From NCBI GenBank assembly GCA_963530615.1, contig CAUSDX010000002.1, positions 124,001-188,000 on the forward strand: a DNA stretch of 64,000 nucleotides. The letters are read 5' to 3'. A program made the position numbers and the translations under genes. The notes below the pieces were generated by a model. That model was not told the origin of the DNA. It saw nothing but the letters and a program-made list of their open reading frames with translations, and did not search any database. Of the stretch, positions 7,340 to 16,084 are shown piece by piece (the stretch's first letter is position 1; the number at the start of each line of letters is the position of its first letter). This DNA comes from JABCPE02 sp963530615. GTDB lineage: Bacteria > Bacteroidota > Bacteroidia > Flavobacteriales > Weeksellaceae.

Positions 7340-9739
7340 TTATGAGCGAAGCTCCGCGTTAAATTCTTTTTTGAAAGCAGATATTAAACTTTCCATTATT
7401 TGGTTGATTTCCTTTTCTTCTAATGTTTTTTCTTCACTAAGAAGTTCAAAACTCATTGCGTAAGATTTTTTGTTTTCAGGTAAGTTTTTTCCTTCATAAA
7501 CATCAAAAAGATTGATGGATTTTAATAATGGAGAAGGGTTCCTCTTTGCTGTTTCATACAGGTTAGCATAAGATATTGTTTTATCTACTAATAAGGCTAA
7601 ATCTCTTCTATTTTTATTAAATTTAGGAATGTCTCTAAATTTCAAATTTTCTTTTTCGCGAAGTTGTTGACAATTTTCTAATTCTATCTCTGCGTAGAAG
7701 ACTTCTTGTTCTATATCAAATTCTTTAAGAAGTTTAGGTTCAACTTTTCCTAATCTTGCGATAGGTTTTCCTTTGCAATGGATTTCTATAGCATCAGAAA
7801 AGCGATTGTCAGATAAAGCTTTTTCTGAAAGGTTGAGTTCTAATTTTGATAATAATATTTGAACATATGCTTTTAAATCATAAAAATTAGAAGAGGATTT
7901 AGGTACTAACCAATTTTCATTGAATTTTCTTCCAGAAATTAAAACTGCCAATTGTTTTCTTTCTTCGTAAGTTTGTTTTTTATGGTAAATTTTTCCTAAT
8001 TCAAAAAACTTTATATCTGTATTTTTTCTGTTGATATTGTATATAGCGTTATTCAAAAGTCCTTCTAATAAGGATGTTCTCATAAAAGCCAAATCATTAC
8101 TTAAAGGATTCAGTAGTTTTACGGCGTAGGTTTCATCTTTTACTGAGGTTAGAGAATTGTTCATTACCTCATAGAATCCATTTGCTTGTAAAGTCCTTGC
8201 CCATTGATTTTCTAATGAATCTTGATCTTCAAAACTTAATTTTACAGGAGTGAAGGAGATTTTCTGAGGAGCTTCTATTCTATTGTATCCATAGATTCTT
8301 AAAATTTCTTCTATGACATCAATTTCTCTAGTAACATCTGCTCTATAATTTGGCACGGAGAGTTCTAGTCCATCTGTGATTTCGTTTAAAATTTCTATTT
8401 CCAGGGATTTTAGAATCTCTTTTACTTTCTCTCTATGGATTTTAACTCCTAAAATTTGGTCTAATTTAGAATATCTAAAAACGATATAATGTGGTTCTAT
8501 TTGTTCTGGGTAATGTTCCAAAATTTCGCCTACTAATGTTCCTTCTGCGATTTCTTGTAGCATTTTTATTGCCAAAGAGATGCTTGTTTTGGTATTATGA
8601 GGATCTACACCTCTTTCAAAACGGAAGGAAGCGTCAGTGTTTAGTCCATGAAATTTTGCTCCTTTACGAATGGTAATAGGATTAAAATAGGCACTTTCTA
8701 AGAAAATAGTTTTTGTAGTTTCTGAAACGCCACTTTCTGCTCCGCCCAAAATTCCTGCGATGCATAAAGGTTTACCTTCTCCGTCTTTTATGATGATTTC
8801 TTCTCCGTTTAGAGTTCTTTCTACATTATCTAATGTAGTGAATTTCGTGCCACTAGCTACATTTCCTACAACAACTTTATTTCCTGCAATTTTATTAGCG
8901 TCAAAGGCGTGGAGAGGTTGTCCGTATGCATGAAGGATATAGTTGGTAACATCCACTACATTATTGATTGGGGTTAAGCCAATCGCTTTTAGTCTGTTTT
9001 TAAGCCATTCGGGAGATTCAGTTACATTGATATTTTCTATAACAGCTCCGATATATCTTGGGCAGAGTTCATTGTTTTCTACTTCTATGGAGAAATTATG
9101 CCTTCCTACTGGAGTTATATTTGCATTTTCAATTTTATTGAACTCTGAAGAAATTGAATTGCAAGACAAGAAAGCATGTAAATCCCTTGCTACACCATAA
9201 TGCGAGATAGCATCGGTTCTGTTAGGTGTCAGCCCAATTTCATAGACACTATCTTTTTCTATATGATAATAATCGGCTAATGGTTTCCCAATTTCATAAC
9301 TTTCATCTAAAATTATAATTCCATCATGCCCTTGTCCTAAGCCTATTTCATTTTCTGCACAAAGCATACCCTCGGAGACTTCTCCACGGATTTTGGTTTT
9401 ACTGATAGTAAAAGGATTGCCTGTTTTATCATATAGGGTTGTTCCAACGGTTGCTACGGCTACTATTTGTCCAGTAGCAACATTAGGTGCCCCACAGACG
9501 ATATTTAATATAGTGCCATTACCTATGTTTACGGTTGTTTTGCTAAGTTTATCGGCGTTAGGGTGTTTCTCGCATGTCAAAACTTTGCCTATAATAATTC
9601 CTTCCAAACTACCTTTTATACTTTCATATAGAGTGATGCCTTCCACTTCTAGACCAATATCGGTGAGATAAGCTCCTGTTTTTTCGGTAGTTAAATCTGT
9701 TTTAATATAATCTTTAAGCCAATTATTTGAAATTTTCAT
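7340..9739 (-). CDS. pheT: Phenylalanyl-tRNA synthetase beta subunit
   Basis: About 799 residues, the normal bacterial PheT length. The order is an N-terminal OB/tRNA-binding domain (KVLTCEKHPNADKLSKTTVN, CGAPNV), the B3/B4 editing module (PRYIGAVIENI), B5 (RYSKLDQILG to RREIDVIEEILRIYGY-like) and a C-terminal anticodon-binding FDX-ACB domain (FNKNRRDLALLVDKTISY). It forms the alpha2-beta2 synthetase that charges tRNA-Phe. The start is set at MKISNNWLKDYI (9739), matching the family, because the ten extra upstream codons overlap promoter-like sequence (TTACTTTG at 9774-9767). pheS is not in this window. The gene lies downstream of dnaN on the same strand. Confidence 0.96.
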   Translation of the reverse strand: MKISNNWLKDYIKTDLTTEKTGAYLTDIGLEVEGITLYESIKGSLEGIIIGKVLTCEKHPNADKLSKTTVNIGNGTILNIVCGAPNVATGQIVAVATVGTTLYDKTGNPFTISKTKIRGEVSEGMLCAENEIGLGQGHDGIIILDESYEIGKPLADYYHIEKDSVYEIGLTPNRTDAISHYGVARDLHAFLSCNSISSEFNKIENANITPVGRHNFSIEVENNELCPRYIGAVIENINVTESPEWLKNRLKAIGLTPINNVVDVTNYILHAYGQPLHAFDANKIAGNKVVVGNVASGTKFTTLDNVERTLNGEEIIIKDGEGKPLCIAGILGGAESGVSETTKTIFLESAYFNPITIRKGAKFHGLNTDASFRFERGVDPHNTKTSISLAIKMLQEIAEGTLVGEILEHYPEQIEPHYIVFRYSKLDQILGVKIHREKVKEILKSLEIEILNEITDGLELSVPNYRADVTREIDVIEEILRIYGYNRIEAPQKISFTPVKLSFEDQDSLENQWARTLQANGFYEVMNNSLTSVKDETYAVKLLNPLSNDLAFMRTSLLEGLLNNAIYNINRKNTDIKFFELGKIYHKKQTYEERKQLAVLISGRKFNENWLVPKSSSNFYDLKAYVQILLSKLELNLSEKALSDNRFSDAIEIHCKGKPIARLGKVEPKLLKEFDIEQEVFYAEIELENCQQLREKENLKFRDIPKFNKNRRDLALLVDKTISYANLYETAKRNPSPLLKSINLFDVYEGKNLPENKKSYAMSFELLSEEKTLEEKEINQIMESLISAFKKEFNAELRS

Positions 9740-9813
9740 TGAAGTTGAAATTAAATAAATGAGATGCAAAGTAAAGGCTCTACATCTCGTGTGGTTTGTA
9801 TTTATTGTAAATT

Positions 9814-10944
9814 CTATAGTCCTATAACGGGCATAGAGAGCATAAAAATATGTTCATTTTCTTCTAGGCCATCGGCGGGTTCTATGATACCAGGTCGGTT
9901 GGGTTGAGACATTCTAATAATGAGATCGTCAGAATTTAGATTTGCTATCATTTCAGTTATAAATTTAGAACTAAACCCGATGTTAATATCTTCTCCTTGA
10001 TATTCGCAAGGAATTTGCATTTCAGCTTTATTTGCATACTCCGTATCCTCTGCGTGGAGGTGAAGAATATTGCCAGAAAGTTTGAATCTCACCTGATTAG
10101 TAGATTTATTTGAAAAAATAGATGCTCTACGGATGGAACTTAAAAGAAGATTTCTATTGATTGTCAAAACATTTGGATTCTCTTTCGGAACTACAGCTGT
10201 ATAATTTGGGTATTTTCCATCTATCAATCTACAGATCCAAATATGGTTACTAAAAGTAAATTTAGCCATATTCTCATTAAGTTCTATACTTACATTATCA
10301 TTGGTATTTGCCAAAATATTCTTGAAAATACTCAATGGTTTTTTAGGCATGATAAACTCTAATGGTTCAGAATGAGTAACATCAGTTCTGTTATATACTA
10401 CCAGTCTATGAGAATCGGTAGCTACGAAATTAGTTTCTGTTTCATTGAATTGGAAGAAGACCCCAGTCATTACAGGACGCAAAGTGTCACTACTGGTCGC
10501 AAAAAGTGTGTTACTTAAAGCTTCTGCCAGAATTCCAGAAGGAAGAGTTATTTTTTGAGAAGAGTCAAACTCCATTAGCTCTGGGTAATCTTCAGCATTG
10601 TCTAATGCGATAAAATAGTTGTCTTTTTCATCTAAAATTTCTAAAAGACCACCATCTTGATTCTCATTGAGTTTTACCACAAAAGTCAGAGGTTGATCTC
10701 CAAAGGATTTTATAATATCTTGAAACATCTTTGCTGGGACAGCTATTTTTCCATTGCTTTCAGACTTTACAGTCATAGATGTTAATAAGGTAGTTTCCCC
10801 ATCGGATGCTGTAATTTTCAATAAGTCATTTTCTAATTCAAAAAGAAAATTTTCTAATATAGGTCTTGATTGCGAACTTGAAATTACGCCACTTACCGTG
10901 TTTAATGCTTTTTGTAATTCGCCACTTGCAATAATAAATTTCAT
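9814..10944 (-). CDS. dnaN: DNA polymerase III beta sliding clamp
   Basis: The 376-residue protein has the three repeated clamp domains: MKFIIASGELQKALNTVSGV at the start, a central ATDSHRLVVYNRTD segment and the C-terminal clamp end MLSMPVIGL, which resembles the family's MPMRL-type close. It forms the ring that tethers DNA polymerase to DNA. The start is placed at 10944, because the longer ATG at 10968 lies inside the TACCTTTG promoter box. Here dnaN neighbours pheT and a TonB receptor rather than dnaA or recF, as is common in Bacteroidota, so no replication origin is implied. Confidence 0.96.
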   Translation of the reverse strand: MKFIIASGELQKALNTVSGVISSSQSRPILENFLFELENDLLKITASDGETTLLTSMTVKSESNGKIAVPAKMFQDIIKSFGDQPLTFVVKLNENQDGGLLEILDEKDNYFIALDNAEDYPELMEFDSSQKITLPSGILAEALSNTLFATSSDTLRPVMTGVFFQFNETETNFVATDSHRLVVYNRTDVTHSEPLEFIMPKKPLSIFKNILANTNDNVSIELNENMAKFTFSNHIWICRLIDGKYPNYTAVVPKENPNVLTINRNLLLSSIRRASIFSNKSTNQVRFKLSGNILHLHAEDTEYANKAEMQIPCEYQGEDINIGFSSKFITEMIANLNSDDLIIRMSQPNRPGIIEPADGLEENEHIFMLSMPVIGL

Positions 10945-10965
10945 AAAACTAAATAATTTAATAGA

Positions 10966-10973
10966 CAAAGGTA
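10966..10973 (-). promoter_or_regulatory. -7 box of dnaN
   Basis: Minus-strand TACCTTTG is a full TAnnTTTG match, 21 bases upstream of the dnaN start at 10944. It overlaps the alternative upstream ATG at 10968, ruling that start out for this promoter. No clear -33 element was seen. Confidence 0.65.
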
Positions 10974-11064
10974 TTAAAAACGAATGGAAAAAGCATTAAA
11001 AAAAGATGAAATTGTATAAAAATAGAATGAAAAAATATTTTTAATAATCCGTGAAATATTTTGT

Positions 11065-11130
11065 ATGACAAAAATCATGGTATTATTAAATTTAAAATAG
11101 TGTTATTATAAAATAATAGTGTTACCTTTG
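11065..11130 (+). promoter_or_regulatory. Operator-like promoter of the TonB receptor operon
   Basis: A full -7 match TACCTTTG lies at 11123-11130. Just upstream is a 15-base palindrome (TATTAT-AAA-ATAATA, 11104-11118) that would sit between the -33 and -7 elements. The 10-mer AATAGTGTTA is repeated at 11096-11105 and 11115-11124, 19 bases apart. Further up, ATGA-N6-TCAT at 11065-11078 resembles a Crp/Fnr-type site. The arrangement suggests repression of the receptor genes, for example by a metal-sensing regulator. The identity of the regulator is inference. Confidence 0.5.
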
Positions 11131-11170
11131 TCAAAGAAATATTAAATGAATAATTTGTAAAGAATCAATT

Positions 11171-13204
11171 ATGAAAAACAGGAAAATTTCACTGATGATG
11201 TTATCGGTATTGATGTGTTCTTCAGCGATGGTTTATGCTCAAAAAACATCGGTAAAAAAGGATACTATTAGGGAGAGTCAAATAGAAGAAATATATATTA
11301 AAGGGCATTCTTTAAAGCATAAAAACACGACTTCTACGATAAATGTAATTACGAATGATGAAATTAAGAATTTGGTAGTGGAACAGCCTCTTAGGGTTTT
11401 GGAACAGCTGCCAGGTATTAATGTAATTGGTTATGGACAAGGAGGGGTTGCTGATCAGTTTTCCATGAGAGGATTTGCAGGAGGTGGTCATGAAGGTCAG
11501 GCAGGTATAGAGATAGATGGAGTAAGTCTTAATGAGGCGGAGGGACATTCTGATGGTTATGCAGATTTGAATGTTTTGATTCCTATAAACTTAAGAAAAA
11601 TTACGGTCTATAAGGGGCCTTCTTCAGCTCTTCATGGAAGATTTTCTCAAGCAGGAACGGTGAGTTTAGAAACAAGAAAGGGAGGAAATTATAATGATGT
11701 AAGATTATCAGGAGGTTCTTATAGTACTTTTGATGCTCAATATGCCATGGGGAAAATGATGAAAGTAGGAAATCGAGAGGATGCTTTGAAAGTTAATTTA
11801 GCAGCACAGGTATTTAATACAAATGGATATATTAAAAATTCAGGTATTTTAAAGGGAAATTTTAGTGGTAGATTGGCATATCAATTATCTAATAGTTCAG
11901 AAATTGCAGTTTCTGTTTTGGGGCATAGAAGTGAATGGGATGCTCCTGGATATATCCCAAGGGAACAATACCTAAATAGGGCTATGAGGAACAGACCACA
12001 TGAAACAGCACAGCATGATGGTGGTGGAAAGGCATTTTTATCCGAAAGAGTAGATTTTAATCATAAAATTTCAGATAATGTGAAATTATTAGTATTTGGG
12101 TATGCAGTACAACAGGATTTTACCCGATATGCAAAGTTTAGATATAATGTAGGGGGACAAAGAGAGGATTATAATAAGAGAAGGGTATATGCTATAGGAG
12201 GAAGTTTTAATGGGAATACTCATCTGGCAGGTAAGGAATTTAACTGGATAGGTGGGGTGGAATTTTATACTGAAAATACTGATTCACAAAGATATGCGAC
12301 CACATTTAGAAGGAGAAATTCTCAGACTTGGAATAGAAGTTATCAAATTCAAACTTACTCAGCTTATGCTCAAGGGGAGTTAGATATACATCCATTGTTT
12401 AGACCATCAGTAGGGTTGCGTTTTGATATATTTGGTGGGTATTATGAAGATTTAGGGAATGGAACTTCTATAACGAGGAAGCATATTAAAAATTTATCGC
12501 ATTTTAGTCCCAAGTTAGGGTTTAGGTCTACTTTAGCTAATAATTTTGATTTTAAGGTGAATGTTTCTAATGGTTTCACGCTTCCACAGAGTGATGTGAG
12601 ATATGGAACTGAGATGAAGCCTGTTCGTTTATGGCAGTATGAAGCAGCATTTGTTTATGATAATCAGAAAAACTTATATTTTAATGTAACAGGGTTTATC
12701 CTTAATTCTTCACGAGAGATTTTGGAAAGACCTTTGGGGTCTGGAATGTATCAAAATGCGGGGAGAACAAGACGGAATGGTATAGAAACAGAAGCAAAGG
12801 TCAATATTACAGAAGGGTTAATGCTTAGAGGGTCATATACTTATACACACACTAAGATAGTAGAAGGAGATAATAAGGGGAATGAATTAACTATGTTACC
12901 GAGAAACATGTTTAATGCTGGTGTCACCTATACATCTCCAATAGGTTTGGGAGCAGATTTACAATTTAGAGCGGTTTCAAATTACTATACAGATGATGAA
13001 AATACTTTTAGAGATGGTGCTTATAATGTGTTTAATTTAAAGGTGTTTTATAATTTCGATAAATTGTTTTCTTCTAGAGGAAATATCTTTGTAGGAATGA
13101 ATAACTTGTTCAATAAGCATTATGCTGAAACTATTTTTGGCACAAATATGTATAGTGCATCTCCTACATTTAATGTAACGGCAGGTATAAATTATTCGTT
13201 TTAA
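11171..13204 (+). CDS. TonB-dependent outer-membrane receptor
   Basis: The 677-residue product begins with a signal peptide (MKNRKISLMMLSVLMCSSAMVYAQ), followed by a plug domain with TINVITNDEIKNL, LEQLPGINV, SMRGF and VYKGPSSALHGRFSQAGTVSL, and a 22-strand barrel ending in a C-terminal aromatic (NYSF). There is no N-terminal carboxypeptidase-like domain and no SusD partner, so it resembles siderophore, metal or cofactor receptors rather than glycan systems. It is driven by TonB across the outer membrane. A His-rich secreted protein follows after 18 bases, forming a two-gene unit. The operator-like promoter suggests nutrient-dependent control, and iron is the likeliest substrate class, though not shown. 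Confidence 0.85.
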   Translation: MKNRKISLMMLSVLMCSSAMVYAQKTSVKKDTIRESQIEEIYIKGHSLKHKNTTSTINVITNDEIKNLVVEQPLRVLEQLPGINVIGYGQGGVADQFSMRGFAGGGHEGQAGIEIDGVSLNEAEGHSDGYADLNVLIPINLRKITVYKGPSSALHGRFSQAGTVSLETRKGGNYNDVRLSGGSYSTFDAQYAMGKMMKVGNREDALKVNLAAQVFNTNGYIKNSGILKGNFSGRLAYQLSNSSEIAVSVLGHRSEWDAPGYIPREQYLNRAMRNRPHETAQHDGGGKAFLSERVDFNHKISDNVKLLVFGYAVQQDFTRYAKFRYNVGGQREDYNKRRVYAIGGSFNGNTHLAGKEFNWIGGVEFYTENTDSQRYATTFRRRNSQTWNRSYQIQTYSAYAQGELDIHPLFRPSVGLRFDIFGGYYEDLGNGTSITRKHIKNLSHFSPKLGFRSTLANNFDFKVNVSNGFTLPQSDVRYGTEMKPVRLWQYEAAFVYDNQKNLYFNVTGFILNSSREILERPLGSGMYQNAGRTRRNGIETEAKVNITEGLMLRGSYTYTHTKIVEGDNKGNELTMLPRNMFNAGVTYTSPIGLGADLQFRAVSNYYTDDENTFRDGAYNVFNLKVFYNFDKLFSSRGNIFVGMNNLFNKHYAETIFGTNMYSASPTFNVTAGINYSF

Positions 13205-13222
13205 TATAAAAATATTACTTAT

Positions 13223-13777
13223 ATGAATAAAATGTTTTATAAATCTTTGTTGGGTATTGTTCTTTTAGGAAATATTTTTTCGGCTCAAACATTGAAAAAG
13301 AAATCTAAGAAGGAGGAAATCAGATATCGTTATGCTTACCTCGAAATGAATGGTATTTTTGAAATGGACTCCAAGGATGCATTGACTATAAATGATCCAC
13401 GAAATCCGAGCAAAATTATATTATCTACAACAGAGCAGCCAGGAACATTGACAAAAATGACTTTTTTTCATCATGATGATAAGACCAAGAAATGGGCAGA
13501 ATGTGGTTATCAATATATAGGAAGTAGACCAGACCCATTTTATTTTCCTAATACTTCAAAAACTTCTATTTGGGATATTTTTGAAAAAGTGGAAGATTAT
13601 TCAGGGGAATGTGAGGAGTTTAAGTATGTGATTTCTCGTTCTCCACATGATTCACCGTTGCATATGCATTTGAGGTATGGAGATAATGTAGAAGATTTGC
13701 TTAATATGAGTAAAAATCCGAAAGATGATAAATTTAATCCTTGGTGGGCGGAGTATATATATGCTAATAAAAAATGA
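13223..13777 (+). CDS. Secreted His-rich protein of unknown function
   Basis: I do not recognise this family. The 184-residue protein has a signal peptide (MNKMFYKSLLGIVLLGNIFSAQ) and a basic KKKSKKEE segment after the cleavage site. The mature part is mainly polar, with clustered possible metal ligands: FFHHDDK near residue 90, two cysteines (AECGYQ, GECEEF) and SPHDSPLHMHLRYGD near residue 155. It lies 18 bases after a TonB receptor gene and ahead of a terminator, so it is almost certainly cotranscribed with it. A periplasmic or surface substrate-capture role for the same receptor is a reasonable inference, as no lipobox is present. Confidence 0.6.
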   Translation: MNKMFYKSLLGIVLLGNIFSAQTLKKKSKKEEIRYRYAYLEMNGIFEMDSKDALTINDPRNPSKIILSTTEQPGTLTKMTFFHHDDKTKKWAECGYQYIGSRPDPFYFPNTSKTSIWDIFEKVEDYSGECEEFKYVISRSPHDSPLHMHLRYGDNVEDLLNMSKNPKDDKFNPWWAEYIYANKK

Positions 13778-13789
13778 AAAATGGGAAAT

Positions 13790-13816
13790 GGACAATTTTA
13801 AATTGTCCGTTTTTTT
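13790..13816 (+). terminator. Intrinsic terminator of the TonB receptor operon
   Basis: GGACAATTT (13790-13798) pairs with AAATTGTCC (13800-13808), followed by seven T residues. It lies 13 bases after the stop of the secreted-protein gene. Confidence 0.88.
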
Positions 13817-13825
13817 GATATCTCT

Positions 13826-14932
13826 CTAATTCGTAATGATTTTTGCAGCTCGGTCACTTGCTCCTTCACCTCCTAAAAGTGAATGTAGTTGACGATAATT
13901 TTCTAAAATTTCATCTCTTTGGTTCGGTATCAAAATTCTTTCTAACTCTAATTTTAGATTCTTTGTATTGAGATTATTTTGTATAAGTTCTTTGACAACT
14001 TCCTTACCCATAATGAGATTGACCAATGAAATGAATTTAATGTGCTTTACCAATCTTTTGGCGATTTGGTAGGAAATCCAACTACCACGATAGCAGACCA
14101 CTTCTGGGACTTTTAGTAGAGCGGTTTCCAAAGTTGCCGTGCCAGAAGTTACCAATGCCGCTTTGGAAGAACGAAGCAAATCATAGGTTTTGTTGGAAAC
14201 AAAATGAATATCATCAGTCAAAAATTCATCATAAAATTCCTTGGGTAACGATGGAGCCCCTGCAATTACAAATTGATATTCTTTGAAATAAGGAACTACA
14301 CTAAGCATGATTCTTAACATTTTTTTTATTTCTTGTTTTCGGCTACCAGGTAGCAGTGCGATGATTTCTTTTTCGCTTAGATTATTTTCTTTTTTGAATT
14401 GCTCTGAATTGATGTCTTTCAAATCAGAAATGGCATCAAGTAAAGGATGTCCCACAAAATGACTTTCAACGGAGTGTTTTTGATAAAAATCCTTTTCAAA
14501 AGGTAAAATAATGAGCATTTCATCTACATATTTTTTGATGGTTTCTACCCTGTTTTCTTTCCATGCCCAGAGCTGTGGAGAGATGTAATAAACTACTCTT
14601 ATACCTAATTTTTTTGCGAACTTTGCAATACGGAGATTAAAACCAGGGTAGTCTATAAGTATCAGAGTATCAGGTTGGTATTTTTTTATGTCTTCTTTGC
14701 AAAATTTGATGTTTCTCAATATAGTTCGGAGATTAAGAAGGACTTCTAAAAATCCCATAAAAGCCAAATCTCTATAATGTTTTACCATAGTACCGCCAAC
14801 TTCCTGCATCAAATCACCGCCCCAAAATCTAAATTCAGCTTCTGGCTCCAGTTTTAGGATAGCTTTCATTAAATTGCTTCCGTGTAAATCTCCTGAAGCT
14901 TCACCAGAAATGATATAATATTTTTTTGCCAT
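13826..14932 (-). CDS. lpxB: Lipid-A-disaccharide synthase
   Basis: The 368-residue protein opens MAKKYYIISGEASGDLHGSN, the signature of LpxB, and contains GFNLRIAKFAKKLGIRVVYYISPQLWAWKE and LLPGSRKQEI, both typical. It condenses UDP-2,3-diacylglucosamine with lipid X to form the lipid A disaccharide at the inner face of the membrane. The start is set at 14932, since an earlier ATG at 14974 lies within the TATCTTTG promoter box at 14972-14979. It is transcribed divergently from the DUF2480 gene; the two start codons are only 67 bases apart. Confidence 0.95.
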   Translation of the reverse strand: MAKKYYIISGEASGDLHGSNLMKAILKLEPEAEFRFWGGDLMQEVGGTMVKHYRDLAFMGFLEVLLNLRTILRNIKFCKEDIKKYQPDTLILIDYPGFNLRIAKFAKKLGIRVVYYISPQLWAWKENRVETIKKYVDEMLIILPFEKDFYQKHSVESHFVGHPLLDAISDLKDINSEQFKKENNLSEKEIIALLPGSRKQEIKKMLRIMLSVVPYFKEYQFVIAGAPSLPKEFYDEFLTDDIHFVSNKTYDLLRSSKAALVTSGTATLETALLKVPEVVCYRGSWISYQIAKRLVKHIKFISLVNLIMGKEVVKELIQNNLNTKNLKLELERILIPNQRDEILENYRQLHSLLGGEGASDRAAKIITN

Positions 14933-14965
14933 TAAAGTTGAGTTAAATTGAAATAAAAACTTAAT

Positions 14966-14994
14966 TTTGTTCAAAGATAATTAAAAATACTTTG
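14966..14994 (+). promoter_or_regulatory. Promoter of the DUF2480 gene
   Basis: TTTG (14966-14969) and ATACTTTG (14987-14994) are spaced by 17 bases. The second element keeps the TTTG half of the -7 box but not its TA, so it is an imperfect match. The start codon at 15000 follows after only five bases, implying an almost leaderless transcript. Confidence 0.45.
14972..14979 (-). promoter_or_regulatory. -7 box of lpxB
   Basis: Minus-strand TATCTTTG, a full TAnnTTTG match 39 bases upstream of the lpxB start. It overlaps the opposing promoter of the DUF2480 gene, so the two transcription units share one short control region. Confidence 0.6.
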
Positions 14995-14999
14995 ATAGG

Positions 15000-15509
15000 A
15001 TGTCGGCTCAAGGAGAAATTGTAAATAAGGTTGCCAATAGTGGTTTGGTTAATTTTGATATTTCTGATCTCAGACCTCAGGGAAGGCGAGTGGGATTGGA
15101 CTTGAAAAACTTTTTATATGAAGGATTAATTCTTCGAGAGAAGGAATTTCGTGAGCAAGTTTCGGAGTTAGATATAGCAGAATATAATGGAGCTTGGATA
15201 TATTTGTACTGTTCTACAGATGCCATTGTTCCACTTTGGGCATATTTTTTAATAACTTCTAAATTAGAAAGTGTAGCTAAAAAGGTGGTTTTTGGTTCTT
15301 TGGATGATTTGGAGATGTTATTGATGAGCGAGGCTATTCAGGGTTATGATTTTTCTGATTTTAAGGATAAAAGGGTTTTGGTAAAAGGGTGTAGTAAGTT
15401 TTCTGTTCCGACGAATGCTTATGTAGAATTAGTGCAAAAATTGAAGCCTTGGGTCAAGTCTTTAATGTTCGGAGAGGCGTGTAGCAGTGTGCCTATTTAT
15501 AAGAGATAA
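15000..15509 (+). CDS. DUF2480 family protein
   Basis: The 169-residue protein matches the DUF2480 pattern known from Bacteroidota: EIVNKVANSGLVNFDISDL at the start, LREKEFREQVSELD, then IYLYCSTDAIVPLWAYFLI and a C-terminal VLVKGCSKFSVPTNAYVELV followed by MFGEACSSVPIYKR. The two conserved cysteine sites (KGCS and GEACS) and an additional YCST are family features. No function is established. It is cytosolic by composition. It lies alone between lpxB (divergent) and a strong terminator, with its promoter nearly touching the ATG. Confidence 0.85.
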   Translation: MSAQGEIVNKVANSGLVNFDISDLRPQGRRVGLDLKNFLYEGLILREKEFREQVSELDIAEYNGAWIYLYCSTDAIVPLWAYFLITSKLESVAKKVVFGSLDDLEMLLMSEAIQGYDFSDFKDKRVLVKGCSKFSVPTNAYVELVQKLKPWVKSLMFGEACSSVPIYKR

Positions 15510-15510
15510 A

Positions 15511-15545
15511 ACAAAATCCGATGAAAATTTTTCATCGGATTTTGT
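15511..15545. terminator. Bidirectional intrinsic terminator
   Basis: A perfect 17-bp inverted repeat (ACAAAATCCGATGAAAA at 15511-15527 and its complement at 15529-15545) separates the convergent DUF2480 and DUF6702 genes. Confidence 0.92.
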
Positions 15546-15564
15546 ATAAAAATATTAGATTTTC

Positions 15565-16038
15565 TTAAAAAGAAATTTCATTCGTTTCTTTTCCTCTTTG
15601 AAAAGTAAGATTTCTTTGATAGCCTTTATAAGAAATATTAACCATATTCAGTTGTTTTGGATAACTTTCTAAAAGAATACTATTCTTAATTTTTAAGTTA
15701 GAGATATCTTCCACATTGGGAGTTTCAAAATAAACCCAGATATAATCTCCACTGATTTGGTTTCCTGTAAAGACTAAATTTTTATTATCTCCATTGATAA
15801 AAATGTTAAAATTTTTACTGATGTATTTTCTCACTTCAGCTTCAAAGTCAGTGGTGTTAGGGCTGATTTTTAGGGTGTTGGAAATATGGTTTGTGTTTAC
15901 TTTTGTGGTGAATTTCAGAGTTTTATTACCTTCTATGTAATCTACTTTTGTAATGGAAGTATAAAGTTCTGACACTACAAAATTCATTAAGGTAATTAGT
16001 ATTATAAAAAATCCAAGTATTCCTAAATTCTTCTTCAT
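15565..16038 (-). CDS. DUF6702-like membrane-anchored protein
   Basis: The 157-residue protein begins with a hydrophobic signal or anchor segment (LGILGFFIILITLMNFVVSEL). The rest resembles the flavobacterial DUF6702 family: SITKVDYIEGNKTLKFTTKV, a helical IRKYISKNFNIFING-type middle, WVYFETPNVEDISNLKIKNSILLE and VNISYKGYQRNLTFQRGK near the end. Family members are small envelope beta-sandwich proteins of unknown role. It lies 46 bases after the LOG-family gene on the same strand and may be the last gene of that operon, ending at the shared terminator. Confidence 0.65.
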   Translation of the reverse strand: MKKNLGILGFFIILITLMNFVVSELYTSITKVDYIEGNKTLKFTTKVNTNHISNTLKISPNTTDFEAEVRKYISKNFNIFINGDNKNLVFTGNQISGDYIWVYFETPNVEDISNLKIKNSILLESYPKQLNMVNISYKGYQRNLTFQRGKETNEISF

Positions 16039-16084
16039 TTTATTTGTAATTTATAGTTAAAAATTGTTCAAATCTTATGCCAAA

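Noticed and set aside
9761..9786. GAGATG...CATCTC inverted repeat between dnaN and pheT
   Set aside because: Only six base pairs with a 16-base loop and no T run; too weak to call a terminator.
9814..10944. dnaN as a marker of the replication origin
   Set aside because: dnaN is not next to dnaA here, no DnaA-box cluster was seen, and Bacteroidota often separate these genes.
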